Source: SIG575 sp045643165 (GTDB taxonomy: Bacteria > Bacillota > Clostridia > Oscillospirales > Acutalibacteraceae). From it: DNA of 34,583 nt. Where the stretch lies: contig JAZUKF010000211.1 in assembly GCA_045643165.1 (NCBI GenBank), forward strand, positions 1 through 34,583, written 5' to 3'. Numbering within the stretch: the first letter of the stretch is position 1; the number at the start of each line of letters is the position of its first letter. Shown here piece after piece: positions 16,821 through 26,133 of this stretch. The notes beneath the pieces were generated by a model, which was not told the origin of the DNA, ran no database searches, and worked only from the letters and a program-made list of their open reading frames with translations. The position numbers and the translations under genes are program-made.

Positions 16821-19664
16821 TTATAACAAATCGAAGATAATAAGGTCGGTATAAATCACATCCGCACTGTCAATTATTCCGTCAGAATTTACATCCAAAG
16901 ATTTTAGTTGTGCGTCAGACAATACACCCATTTCATCAAAATTAAGATAAGCTATCAAAAATGCACTGTCAAACTCATCAACAATTCCGTCAGCGCAAAT
17001 ATCTCCGGAAACGGAAACGGTTTTTCTGTCCGAAACCTTCCCCTCTTTATCCGTAAATTCAATTACAGTCCCTGTCATAACATAATCTTTATCCGACATT
17101 TTCTCGCCTTCCGGGGTATAAAATGTCAAAGAGTCGTTCAACAACCCGCTTTTAATTGTTTTAACGGTAACAAATGAGTTTGAAATAACAACATTTTCTT
17201 TGATTTTCAGAGGTGAAGAATCTTTGCATACTATTTTAATTAAAGTTTTATTAAAATAAAGCATTTTATCGGAGTCGATTTTACCGGAGAACGGAGTTGT
17301 CAACTTTCTGTCGGCAAAGATGTTATATTTATAATCAGGATAATCCCGCTGAACACAATCTGAAATATTATCATTTTTCGTCAGATAATAGCACATATCG
17401 GAAAAATCAACCGGATCCACCAATTCGATCTTATATAATTCATAATCTTTATTATCCGTCAGTACGGGATAATCGGCGGATTGTTTATAAATATATTCGC
17501 TTTGTCCCATGGCACGGTTAAGTTCATACGCAACTTTTCCGTTTTTAAATAATTCAAGTTCATAGGAATAAATCTGACGTGAACCTCCGTTTGAACAGGG
17601 CAATACATTTTTATCAAATGATGCTACACAATATTTATAACTGCCCGTATCATCATAGCCTAAAAGAATACCTGAATTACTTTTGGCTTTACATTCGCAC
17701 AGGGAGTATGAAAATTGCATTGTCCCGGAATTATAGCCCGCAAGTCCTCCGACATAATCCGTACCGGATATTTTTCCGACACAGTAACACTGAATGATTT
17801 TTCCTTCATTTTTACCGCAAAGCAATCCGGAATATGCTTTACTCTCAAAGTTTACATTTTCAAGTCCGAGATTTTTAACTGTTGCATTTTTACCGATAAG
17901 TGAAAATACCCCGCCGAAGTCATCGGTGAAAGTGCCTGTAATATTTTTCAGAACAAAACCCTTTCCCAAAAATGTTCCTTCAAAGTAATTTTCAAAATCA
18001 CCTATCTGTACAAAATCAACGGATGTGAAATCAATATCATTACAAAGTTCGACGATTTCATCTGAAAATGTTTCGCCCTTCGATACACGGTTTGCAAAAG
18101 TCTTAAATGTATCTGTATCGGTTATTTTATATGATACGGCTTTTGACGTAAAAGCTTTTATACAAACATTATTCTTTTCATCGGCACCGGAAGTTTCCGA
18201 CCAACTCTTGCCCTGTCCGAAACGGACATAACTCTGTCCGAATTGACTTGCATAATTTCTTGTCTGAACACCGTCAAAGAATGAACTGTCCCCTTCTACG
18301 GGCAAATAGGCATAGGAACCTGTCGGAGCAATGACAGTAATCACAACTGCAAACGCCTCACCCTTTTCTACTAAAACATTTTCGCTTAAATCAACGGTAT
18401 AATGGCCTTTATATTCCGCACTTCCCTTTTGAGTGCATCCGAGTGTTGCATTATAAAGAGGATTTTTTGCACCGTAGGTTACACCGGTATAAACTTCAAT
18501 TTTATATTCTGTTCCGGGTGTAGTCATATAAAATGAAACGGCATCAACTGTTTCCTTCGATTTTGCTTTAAACACATTCATGGCGGATGATTCATTTACG
18601 GGAGCACCCTGTCCGTCTTTACCCGCCAACATTTTAGAATAGCCGTAACCGTCATATTGATATATGTTTTTATAATTCATTGATTCACATACATCGTAAC
18701 AGGAAAACTGTGAAACGGATGTATCGTAATACGACAGCCAGAAATAACCGTTATCACCGAAAGACGTTCCGGCACTGTTTTTGATAAGCCATGCTCCGTT
18801 ATTCTGCGGCTGCATTTCGGAATTGAAATTTGAAGCGGAGAAATTATCGTCCCATCCCACAACAAGCACCTGATGATTTGTTTCGGTAAACTTATTCTGA
18901 TAACTGCAATATCCGTCAGTACCTCTGTTAAAAAAACTGTTTGCCGTATTGAATGCACAGGTAACGGAACCGTAATTCATTATGGCATTCTTTATTGATG
19001 TTCTGTCATTATCCGGCAATTCATAAGCATTTTTTAAATAGTATGATGAATTATATCTGTCATCATCGGGATAGTTACCCATTAAGGATAAATCATTATG
19101 GCTGAAAGGATACTCAAAATCGGGAGCAAAGCCGGAGCCTCTTGAAAGTGTGGCAACGGTCCTTTCAAAATTACCGCCCTGTTCGTAAGGATTAACACAG
19201 GTCGTTCCGTCGCCGTATGTACCGTCATTTTTATCATTGCACAGACTGTTATGCGTAAACCATACAAGATGTGCTTCGGAAAAATCATTTTTACTGTCAT
19301 TAAATGAAAGAATATTTTTCTTGGCAAGAGATGTTTCTGCGGCGGCAACCGTGGAGAAAGCCCAGCAGGAACTTGAAACGCCTTGATTTTTCACACTTGT
19401 AACGATATTCTTATCAACGGAACTGTACTTTTCGGGAAGCCGTTCCTGAGAAGATAATCTGATACCGTTATTTACGCTGAATAATTCACTGTCATTACCG
19501 TTTTTATCATAAAATTTCGTTCTGCCGTAAATGTTATCCGTCTGAGCCGTAAATTCATCAACGGTAACTTTATTTTCCAATGCGGAAGAAACCAAACATC
19601 CCGAAGAAGAAACAGCAATCACCATTGACAATAAAACGGAAATAATTTTTTTCAATGAAATCAC
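16821..19664 (-). CDS. Secreted papain-like (C1A) cysteine protease with dockerin
   Basis: This 947-residue protein has a signal peptide (about 1-30, with SSGC that could also be a lipobox-like site). A C1A protease domain (about 75-325) follows, with oxyanion Gln94, catalytic Cys100 (QGVSSSCWAFS), His264 (TNHQVLVVGWDD) and Asn296 (WLIKNSAG). A beta domain resembling the lectin-like partner of such proteases covers about 330-500, then comes a GLUG-like repeat region (GGVFSLIGKN, GGLAGYNSGT). The C-terminus has a TGTVIEF module and a dockerin (GDICADGIVDEFD, LDVNSDGIIDSAD). The start is GTG at 19664 with AAGGGG nine bases upstream; a TTG four codons later with AGGTGAT before it is an alternative. 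It would cleave proteins outside the cell while docked to a cohesin. It shares strand and architecture with the neighbouring dockerin protein but has its own promoter. Confidence 0.88.
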   Translation of the reverse strand: MISLKKIISVLLSMVIAVSSSGCLVSSALENKVTVDEFTAQTDNIYGRTKFYDKNGNDSELFSVNNGIRLSSQERLPEKYSSVDKNIVTSVKNQGVSSSCWAFSTVAAAETSLAKKNILSFNDSKNDFSEAHLVWFTHNSLCNDKNDGTYGDGTTCVNPYEQGGNFERTVATLSRGSGFAPDFEYPFSHNDLSLMGNYPDDDRYNSSYYLKNAYELPDNDRTSIKNAIMNYGSVTCAFNTANSFFNRGTDGYCSYQNKFTETNHQVLVVGWDDNFSASNFNSEMQPQNNGAWLIKNSAGTSFGDNGYFWLSYYDTSVSQFSCYDVCESMNYKNIYQYDGYGYSKMLAGKDGQGAPVNESSAMNVFKAKSKETVDAVSFYMTTPGTEYKIEVYTGVTYGAKNPLYNATLGCTQKGSAEYKGHYTVDLSENVLVEKGEAFAVVITVIAPTGSYAYLPVEGDSSFFDGVQTRNYASQFGQSYVRFGQGKSWSETSGADEKNNVCIKAFTSKAVSYKITDTDTFKTFANRVSKGETFSDEIVELCNDIDFTSVDFVQIGDFENYFEGTFLGKGFVLKNITGTFTDDFGGVFSLIGKNATVKNLGLENVNFESKAYSGLLCGKNEGKIIQCYCVGKISGTDYVGGLAGYNSGTMQFSYSLCECKAKSNSGILLGYDDTGSYKYCVASFDKNVLPCSNGGSRQIYSYELELFKNGKVAYELNRAMGQSEYIYKQSADYPVLTDNKDYELYKIELVDPVDFSDMCYYLTKNDNISDCVQRDYPDYKYNIFADRKLTTPFSGKIDSDKMLYFNKTLIKIVCKDSSPLKIKENVVISNSFVTVKTIKSGLLNDSLTFYTPEGEKMSDKDYVMTGTVIEFTDKEGKVSDRKTVSVSGDICADGIVDEFDSAFLIAYLNFDEMGVLSDAQLKSLDVNSDGIIDSADVIYTDLIIFDLL

Positions 19665-19697
19665 CTAAAACATCCCCTTATATATTTTATTATATTT

Positions 19698-19726
19698 ATT
19701 ATATAATATTTATAATAAAAAATCAA
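19698..19726 (-). promoter_or_regulatory. Probable promoter of the dockerin protease gene
   Basis: On the minus strand TTGATT (19726-19721) and a perfect TATAAT (19703-19698) have a 17-base spacer, about 35 bp before the GTG start. The surrounding gap is extremely A+T rich, which raises the chance of a coincidental match. Confidence 0.6.
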
Positions 19727-19732
19727 TTACTA

Positions 19733-19761
19733 TTGCAATTTTGTTAAAATTATGAAATAAT
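19733..19761 (+). promoter_or_regulatory. Possible promoter of the GH78 operon
   Basis: TTGCAA (19733-19738) with AATAAT 17 bases later (19756-19761), or TAATAT at 19 bases. It lies about 32 bp before the TTG start. The boxes are imperfect and the region is A+T rich. Confidence 0.4.
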
Positions 19762-19792
19762 ATAGAAAACCAAAAGAAAAGAGGTAATATTT

Positions 19793-21979
19793 TTGGAAAG
19801 CAAAAAATTATTTAACAATGCCGATTGGGTAAAGTTTGAGGACGGTTGTCTGACACCTTATGTAAGAGGATTATTTGAAATCGAAAAGACGGAAAAGACG
19901 GAAATAATTATCAGCGGACTGGGTTTCTTTGAATTTTACATCAACGGTAAAAAGGGTACGGATGATATTTTTATTTCTCCCTGGTCAAACTATGCCCCGG
20001 CATACAGATCGGAAGTAAGATTTGAAAAACGGTATGAGATAAAAGAAGATATGCTTTATCGCACCTATGCTGTTAAATATGATATTACGGATTTAATCAA
20101 AAAAGGTAAAAATGCAATAGGCATCCTTCTCGGCGGAGGATGGCTGACAAAAGAAGACTATTTTAAATCAGCAAGACTGTGTTTTTCAATCGTACAAAAC
20201 GGTAATGTTATATATAATTCCGGAAAAGATTTAAAATATCATGATAGTTTTATTGTGAAAAACAAGATATTATTCGGGGAAGTTCAGGATTTCAACAAGG
20301 AATTGCTCGGTTGGAATACAACGGATTTTGACGATTTAACCTGGAAAGATGTTATTGTAACAGATGACCACGGCGGTGAATACTTATTATATAACGGACC
20401 GAAAGACCATGTTCAGAGATATATCAAGCCGAAAATCGTTAAAAGATTTGATGATTACACGGTATATGATATCGGAGAGAATATCTCCTGCTTCATTTAT
20501 CTTAAACTCAAAGGAGAAAAGGGCGAAGAAACAAAGGTCATCACCGCTGAATGTATTTATGATGACGGTAACCTTGCCCATATTACATATTATGTCGGGG
20601 ATAATCCGCATCAGGACGTTTATATTACAGACGGAAACAAGGACAGGATATGCCATGAACATTTTATGTGGCAGGCTTGCAGATATTTTTCGGTAAGCAA
20701 CAACGCAGAAGTTGTTAGGGTGGGATTTGTACATACCGATGCTGAAATAAATTCCTCCTTTGAATGTGATAATCAAACGCTTAACTGGTTATATAAAACC
20801 TTTATCAGAACGCAGTTCTCAAATATGCACTGTTCAATTCCCTCCGACTGCCCTCAAAGAGAAGCCAGAGGATATACCGGAGACGGTCAGCTTGCCATGG
20901 GTGCGGTTTTATCGGTGATTGAATGTAAGGATTTCTATCTGAAATGGATGGAGGATATTTACGACTGTCAAAACAACACAAACGGACACGTTCAATATAC
21001 AGCCCCCTTAGTTGCCTCAGGCGGAGGTCCCGGCGGATGGGGATGTGCCATAAGCCATGTACCGTATATGTTTTATAAAAAATACGGCGATGTTGACACG
21101 TTACGCAAATTTTTCCCGAAAATACTGAAATATTTTGAATACCTCGAAGCACACAGCGAGAACAATCTCGTTGTCAGCGACGAGCCATGGGCATGGTGCT
21201 TGGGAGATTGGGTTCCGCCTGCGGAAGTAAAAATTCCCGAACCTCTTGTAAACAACTATTTCTATGTTCGCACATTGAATGAAGCCATTGAAATTGCGGA
21301 AATAATCGGAGAAAATGACATTATCCCCGAATTAAAACAAAGAGCGGAAATCAAGAAAAAGGCTTTGATTGACAATTATTATGATGAAAAGACCTGCAAC
21401 TTTGCCGAAGATGAGCAGGGAGCAAATGCCATGATGATTGATATCGGTCTCGGTAATGAAAAGACACTTTTAAACACGGTTAAAAAGTACGAAAACTTAA
21501 AGATGTACGATACGGGAATTTTCGGAACGGATATTCTGACAAAAGTATTATTTGAAAAGGGATATGAGCAGTTGGCATTTGAGTTGCTGGCAAACAAAAA
21601 AGAAGTTTCCTTTGAACATATGCGTAGAAACAATGCCACAACCATTTGGGAAAACTGGAACGGAGAAGCATCCCACAGTCATCCTATGTTCGGAGCGGTA
21701 GTTCAATATCTTTTCACTCACCTGCTTGGTATCGGTCAGGATGAAGGCAGTTCAAAATATGATAAAATCACCGTTTCACCGAAATTTGTTGAAGGTATCA
21801 ACAACGCAAAGGGACATATAACAACTCCCAACGGCATAATTTCCGTTGAATATGAGAAGAACGGCAATACGGCTGACGTAACGGTATATATCCCGGAAAA
21901 TATAAAAGCCATATTCAAAACCAAGAATACCGAAAAGAGCCTTGAAACAGGAAGAAACAGAATTATAGTAAATATTTGA
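19793..21979 (+). CDS. Alpha-L-rhamnosidase, GH78 family
   Basis: This 728-residue protein has the GH78 arrangement: N-terminal beta-sandwich domains (about 1-320), an (alpha/alpha)6 barrel (about 325-660) and a short C-terminal beta domain. GH78 enzymes release terminal alpha-L-rhamnose by inversion. The signature DCPQREARGYTGDGQ (352-366) carries the likely general acid Glu357, and TIWENWNG (617-624) the likely general base Glu620, followed by SHSHPMFG. There is no signal peptide, so it would work on imported rhamnosides. The start codon is TTG, eight bases after a GAGGT site. It opens a three-gene plus-strand block with a GH39-like enzyme and a TIM-barrel protein, suggesting a pectin- or rhamnose-containing glycan as target (inference). 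Confidence 0.9.
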   Translation: MESKKLFNNADWVKFEDGCLTPYVRGLFEIEKTEKTEIIISGLGFFEFYINGKKGTDDIFISPWSNYAPAYRSEVRFEKRYEIKEDMLYRTYAVKYDITDLIKKGKNAIGILLGGGWLTKEDYFKSARLCFSIVQNGNVIYNSGKDLKYHDSFIVKNKILFGEVQDFNKELLGWNTTDFDDLTWKDVIVTDDHGGEYLLYNGPKDHVQRYIKPKIVKRFDDYTVYDIGENISCFIYLKLKGEKGEETKVITAECIYDDGNLAHITYYVGDNPHQDVYITDGNKDRICHEHFMWQACRYFSVSNNAEVVRVGFVHTDAEINSSFECDNQTLNWLYKTFIRTQFSNMHCSIPSDCPQREARGYTGDGQLAMGAVLSVIECKDFYLKWMEDIYDCQNNTNGHVQYTAPLVASGGGPGGWGCAISHVPYMFYKKYGDVDTLRKFFPKILKYFEYLEAHSENNLVVSDEPWAWCLGDWVPPAEVKIPEPLVNNYFYVRTLNEAIEIAEIIGENDIIPELKQRAEIKKKALIDNYYDEKTCNFAEDEQGANAMMIDIGLGNEKTLLNTVKKYENLKMYDTGIFGTDILTKVLFEKGYEQLAFELLANKKEVSFEHMRRNNATTIWENWNGEASHSHPMFGAVVQYLFTHLLGIGQDEGSSKYDKITVSPKFVEGINNAKGHITTPNGIISVEYEKNGNTADVTVYIPENIKAIFKTKNTEKSLETGRNRIIVNI

Positions 21980-22037
21980 ACTATATTCGGAATGTTAGAT
22001 TAAATTCTCTTTTTTGTTTATTTAAGGAGATATTGAT

Positions 22038-23417
22038 ATGATAAAAAGATTTTTCACATCTGTTCTCGCATTTATTATTTCCCTGTCGCAATGGATTTTC
22101 ACACCTGATGTTATCAGAATTGATTTCGATAATATTATTGATGAAATCAGACCTGTTCATAACGTCGGAAGAATGCCCGAATATGTACTTGACAGTAAAA
22201 TAAACAAAGTATTCACCGAAGCAAATATGACTTCATGCAGAACGCACGATATTAACTGCACTGACATTCATAATATTTTTCCCGATTTTTCGGCAGATGT
22301 AAATGACGAAAATTCATATAGGTTTGAAGAAAGCGATAAAGTGTTGGCTGCTATCGTCGATACGGGAATGACACCTTTTTTCAGGCTGGGAATTTCTTAC
22401 AGTAATGCACAGAAAGACCACGAACTTCTTTTACCTCCCGCAGATTATACTAAATGGGCACAGATATGTGAGCATATAATTCTTCACTATAACTACGGCT
22501 GGGCAGACGGTTTCCGTTACGGAATTAAATATTGGGAAATATGGAATGAACCTGACGGCGGTAAATATGAAGAAATTTCCGATAATGAATTTAAAACGGA
22601 AAATGTTTTCTGGCACGGTACACCGGAAGAATTTTATCGACTTTATGATGTTTCATCAAACTATCTGAAAAACAGATTCCCCGAAATAAAGATAGGCGGT
22701 TACGGCTCCTGCGGTTTTTACGCATTGACAAAAACAAATAACGTAAAATCGGGTGCCCCCGCCTACAACAAATATTTTATTGATTTTTTTCAGGGATTTC
22801 TTGACTACATAGAAGAACATCAGCCACCTATGGACTTTTTTTCGTGGCACAGTTATACCACAACCGAAGTGAATACACGCTGGATAAAATATGTAAACGA
22901 AAATCTTGAAAAAGCAGGCTACGGCGATGCGGAAGTAATCTGCGACGAGTGGAATTACAACCCCACCGAGAATGACAGGATAGACCGCCGTTACGGTGCA
23001 AATCAAGCCTCAATGCTATGTATGTTTCAGAACGAGGGGCTTGATTCAGCATATTACTACTGCGGAATTGCCACAGGTGCTCTTCATGGCGGAATGTTCT
23101 TAAAAGGCGGAAAACCTTCAACGGCTTACTACGGCTTTCTGGCATTCGGACAACTTTATAAATTGGGTAGTCAGGCGGAAATAAAAAACATAAAACTGCG
23201 TAAAGATTTATATGCCGTTGCCGCAACAGATAAAGACGGACAGGCTCTTCTTATTTCAAATGTTTCCGAAAAGAAAGACAGGAAATTAAAAATTGATGCC
23301 GGTGATTACAAAATCAATAAATGCTTTACCGTAAACAAAAACTGCGAATGGGTTGAAATTGAGTTTCCCGAAAAAATAGAAAGCGGTTCAATGCTTTACA
23401 TAACATTTAAAAAATAA
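22038..23417 (+). CDS. GH39-like glycoside hydrolase, exported or anchored
   Basis: This 459-residue protein has an N-terminal hydrophobic segment (about 5-22, IKRFFTSVLAFIISLSQWIF) that acts as signal or anchor. A clan GH-A TIM-barrel follows, with acid/base Glu171 in YWEIWNEPD and nucleophile Glu304 in VICDEWNYN. SWHSY (269-273) lies before strand 7. The spacing and the EIWNEP/CDEW pair resemble GH39 beta-xylosidases and relatives. The start ATG follows AAGGAG. It comes 58 bp after the rhamnosidase and 20 bp before the next gene, so it is part of the same operon. The sugar cleaved is not readable; GH39 covers xylose, iduronic acid and other activities. Confidence 0.78.
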   Translation: MIKRFFTSVLAFIISLSQWIFTPDVIRIDFDNIIDEIRPVHNVGRMPEYVLDSKINKVFTEANMTSCRTHDINCTDIHNIFPDFSADVNDENSYRFEESDKVLAAIVDTGMTPFFRLGISYSNAQKDHELLLPPADYTKWAQICEHIILHYNYGWADGFRYGIKYWEIWNEPDGGKYEEISDNEFKTENVFWHGTPEEFYRLYDVSSNYLKNRFPEIKIGGYGSCGFYALTKTNNVKSGAPAYNKYFIDFFQGFLDYIEEHQPPMDFFSWHSYTTTEVNTRWIKYVNENLEKAGYGDAEVICDEWNYNPTENDRIDRRYGANQASMLCMFQNEGLDSAYYYCGIATGALHGGMFLKGGKPSTAYYGFLAFGQLYKLGSQAEIKNIKLRKDLYAVAATDKDGQALLISNVSEKKDRKLKIDAGDYKINKCFTVNKNCEWVEIEFPEKIESGSMLYITFKK

Positions 23418-23437
23418 TTTTTCAAAAGAGGTTTATC

Positions 23438-25078
23438 ATGAAAAGAATTCTTTCATTTTTAATTTCAATTTTTATGTTTATTTCAGGACTTTTTCAGGGA
23501 GGAGCTGATTACAAAGTGAAATACACCGACAAAACTGTTCCGTTAATCGGACTTGAGGCTGTTTCGGATAAAGAGAGATTTATTGTAAATCTTGACGGCG
23601 ACCACTGGAATAGCTGGCTTAACAGTTTATGCCGTAAAGGTAATGTTACCGAAGAGGCTTTGAATGAATATGTTGAATGGTATGCAAATACAGATATAAC
23701 CGACCTTTTTTTCAATACTTTTTGTCAGACTTCCAATACCCCTTCCGATATTCTTTCGTTCCGCGGAAATCAGTATCTGCAAACGGAACAGGAAGGTAAA
23801 CCGGTGGACAATTCCTTCTGGCAGTGTTGCCATGATATTTATTATAAGTATAAAATTGACCTTTTCAAAATATGGTTTGACAAGTGCCGTGAGAAAGGCA
23901 TGAACCCGTGGATGTCATTCAGAATGAACGACTGCCACGAGCCGGATGCGGAAACTTCGTTTCTTCGAGGAGATTTGTTTTACACAGCACGCAAAAACGG
24001 ATGGATGATTGGTGAGGAGTACGGTTATTACCGTAACTGTTTTAATTATGCTGTTCCTGAGATAAGACAACTTATGCTTGACTACATAAAAGAGCAACTT
24101 CTCCGATACGATGTTTACGGAATAGAACTTGACTGGCTCAGAGAAATTTTCTGCTTCGATTATAAACACGCCGACAACAACGAAATATGCAGTATAATGA
24201 ATGACTTTATGCGAAAAGTAAATTCTGTTGTCAGTGAAGCTGAAAAAAAATGGAAACACGATATTAAGATAAGTGCAAGACTTACCCGTGACATTGAACA
24301 GAGCAAAGTTTACGGCTTCGATGTGAAGACGTGGGCAAAAGAAAACCTCGTTGATTCAATAACGGTTACGCCTCGATGGGCAACCTGCGACAGTGCAATG
24401 CCGATAAACAACTGGAAAACCGAACTTCCCGGTGTCGAAATTTATGCAGGTCTTGAAACACTTCTGAATGTATCAAATGATCTGAGCCACGCTTCTCACG
24501 AAGTAGTAAACGGATACATGGCACAGTACATAACGGCAGGTGCAGACGGAATTTATCTTTATAATTATTATAAATCCTCGCCCGTCAATAAGCGTTCTGA
24601 TACCGTTTTTAATTCATTTTCATCTGTTGATGAGGTTATCAATTCAAGCCGCCGTCACATTGTAACATGGCAGGATATGGTTCCTGACGGCTATGAACCT
24701 TATCATCCGCTGGATACAGATATTCTTTACAAAAAACCTTTCAATCTTAATGTTGAAACAGGTTTTATTCCTGAAGGAAGTAAGGTAAAAATCAAACTTG
24801 GCTTCAACAGAAAGATGAATAAAAAGCAGATAGAGGTTTCTGCAAACGGAATAGAATGTAATTATGCCGGAGGAACCGTAATTAAAGGTGATAACGGCGG
24901 CGGAGACGAAACTGAAAAAGCATATTCAGAGGGAGAAGTTTATTTCTATGAATTCCTCTGCCCGCAAAACCGTTTCCCGGGAAATATAGTTTCTGTTACC
25001 GCTCAATCAAACAGAGTTCTACCCGTAACGGTAAAATACTGTGAAATAGATATAAATCAAGATAAACTTACTGATTGA
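23438..25078 (+). CDS. Exported TIM-barrel protein, putative glycoside hydrolase of unassigned family
   Basis: This 546-residue protein begins with a signal-like segment (MKRILSFLISIFMFISGLFQ). The body reads like a GHL10-type TIM-barrel: a strand-end motif WMSFRMNDCHEP (158-169), then YGIELDWLREIFCFD (227-241) whose Glu230 and Asp232 are candidate catalytic acids, then ITVTPRWATCD and ADGIYLYNYY at later strands. A C-terminal beta-rich region (about 430-546) has a Gly-rich turn (GDNGGGDE). The Cys pair QCCH and other Cys residues are unusual for a secreted bacterial enzyme. RBS AGAGG is present. It follows the GH39-like gene by 20 bp. I do not recognise a characterised family; the hydrolase call rests on the barrel-like pattern and operon context. 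Confidence 0.6.
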   Translation: MKRILSFLISIFMFISGLFQGGADYKVKYTDKTVPLIGLEAVSDKERFIVNLDGDHWNSWLNSLCRKGNVTEEALNEYVEWYANTDITDLFFNTFCQTSNTPSDILSFRGNQYLQTEQEGKPVDNSFWQCCHDIYYKYKIDLFKIWFDKCREKGMNPWMSFRMNDCHEPDAETSFLRGDLFYTARKNGWMIGEEYGYYRNCFNYAVPEIRQLMLDYIKEQLLRYDVYGIELDWLREIFCFDYKHADNNEICSIMNDFMRKVNSVVSEAEKKWKHDIKISARLTRDIEQSKVYGFDVKTWAKENLVDSITVTPRWATCDSAMPINNWKTELPGVEIYAGLETLLNVSNDLSHASHEVVNGYMAQYITAGADGIYLYNYYKSSPVNKRSDTVFNSFSSVDEVINSSRRHIVTWQDMVPDGYEPYHPLDTDILYKKPFNLNVETGFIPEGSKVKIKLGFNRKMNKKQIEVSANGIECNYAGGTVIKGDNGGGDETEKAYSEGEVYFYEFLCPQNRFPGNIVSVTAQSNRVLPVTVKYCEIDINQDKLTD

Positions 25079-25147
25079 TATTTATTTGTCGGGTACGGTT
25101 ATAAGACATTTTGCCTCAAATAATACTGTAATACGGCAATTTGGATT

Positions 25148-25912
25148 TTATCTTTTTTTATACATAATCAATTCCGGATTTTTTCCGTCACATTCATAAG
25201 TGCAGACCAAAATAAATTCCATATTTGCAAGCACTCCGAAGCATCTGTCTCCGCCGAATTCACATTCAAGTTGGTTTCCGAGATAGGTTGTCTGATCGTT
25301 CAGAAACTTGACGTAAACTCCGTTAGGAAGTCGGTATTCAAGATTAACATATTGACCGACAAGTGCATTCAGTTTTTCTACCTTCGGCATTCCGTCGATA
25401 TGTAATGCATTGATTTCATCAATCAGAATTTTCTTGAATTTTTCAAATTCACCGTTATCACTGAGTTTTTCATACCGTTTCCAATAATCAAGTTTTGGTA
25501 ACATCTCTTTCATATAGGAACGTGCCTGTTCCTCGGTAAAATTTTCATTTACCATATTTTTTACGCACACTTCAATCAGATCATCCATATTGCCATAGGT
25601 ATATGTGCCGTCAGCATAACACCATTTGCAGTAATCCTCATTGAGTGTTCCGTCAGAGTTATGACTGATAATCGAGTCCTCCAAAGGCATACCGCAACAT
25701 TGACAGATCAACTGATGGGGAGACCCCAGCAATGTATTGATAGAAACATTAAAGATTTTTGAAAGCAACTTTAATGTTTCGGAATTCGGTACCGTTTCTC
25801 CCTTTTCCCAACGTGATACTGCCTGCCGTGTAACAAACACCTTTTCCGCCAACTCGTCCTGAGTCATTTTGTACTTTGTACGAAGCTCATATATAATATC
25901 TTTTGCTTCCAT
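25148..25912 (-). CDS. XRE-family regulator with zinc-ribbon domain
   Basis: This 254-residue protein starts at ATG 25912, with GGGGG seven bases upstream; the longer frame from 25960 would contain the promoter and ribosome binding site. Residues 1-65 are an XRE helix-turn-helix (MTQDELAEKVFVTRQAVSRWEKG). Next is a zinc-ribbon-like segment with four cysteines in two pairs (CQCCGMPL and YCKWCYADGTY, about 71-105). The C-terminal part (about 105-254) is of a conserved type seen with this zinc ribbon, and is not enzymatic by any motif I can see. DNA binding is expected; the zinc ribbon may sense a metal or redox state (inference). An inverted repeat overlaps its own -35 box, consistent with autoregulation. 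The target genes are unknown. Confidence 0.88.
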   Translation of the reverse strand: MEAKDIIYELRTKYKMTQDELAEKVFVTRQAVSRWEKGETVPNSETLKLLSKIFNVSINTLLGSPHQLICQCCGMPLEDSIISHNSDGTLNEDYCKWCYADGTYTYGNMDDLIEVCVKNMVNENFTEEQARSYMKEMLPKLDYWKRYEKLSDNGEFEKFKKILIDEINALHIDGMPKVEKLNALVGQYVNLEYRLPNGVYVKFLNDQTTYLGNQLECEFGGDRCFGVLANMEFILVCTYECDGKNPELIMYKKR

Positions 25913-25940
25913 GGAAATTCCCCCGATAACTTTTTCTTGC

Positions 25941-25969
25941 AGTATATCATAACATTTCATAAGTTACAA
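25941..25969 (-). promoter_or_regulatory. Promoter of the XRE/zinc-ribbon gene
   Basis: On the minus strand TTGTAA (25969-25964) and TATACT (25946-25941) are 17 bases apart, with the -10 box about 28 bp before the chosen ATG. Confidence 0.65.
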
Positions 25970-25985
25970 GCAACTTGTTGTTGCT
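25969..25985. promoter_or_regulatory. Inverted repeat at the -35 box, candidate autoregulatory operator
   Basis: AGCAAC and GTTGCT are perfect 6-bp arms around TTGTT. The repeat abuts the -35 box of the XRE gene, a typical place for a repressor site. Function is inferred from position only. Confidence 0.4.
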
Positions 25986-26063
25986 CGCAAGTATATAATT
26001 TGCTTCAATAATCCGTCAAAGCAAGTTAGGACTCCTCTCTTTATAAAATGACACCGTTATAAC

Positions 26064-26109
26064 AAAAAAGTTGTCGAAAGACTTAATCAAAAAATCCTTC
26101 AACAACTTT
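26064..26109 (-). terminator. Intrinsic terminator of the glpK-malic enzyme operon
   Basis: In the minus-strand RNA AAAGUUGUUGAAGGAUUU (26109-26092) pairs with AAGUCUUUCGACAACUUU (26084-26067) through Watson-Crick and three G-U pairs. A run of six U (26069-26064) overlaps and follows the stem. It lies 25 bp after the malic enzyme stop. Confidence 0.85.
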
Positions 26110-26133
26110 AAAATCATTTAATTATGCATTAAA

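Noticed and set aside
25110..25142. Possible terminator between the TIM-barrel gene and the XRE gene (TTGCC...GGCAA)
   Set aside because: The stem is only 5 bp with a 19-base loop, so it is too weak to list as a feature.
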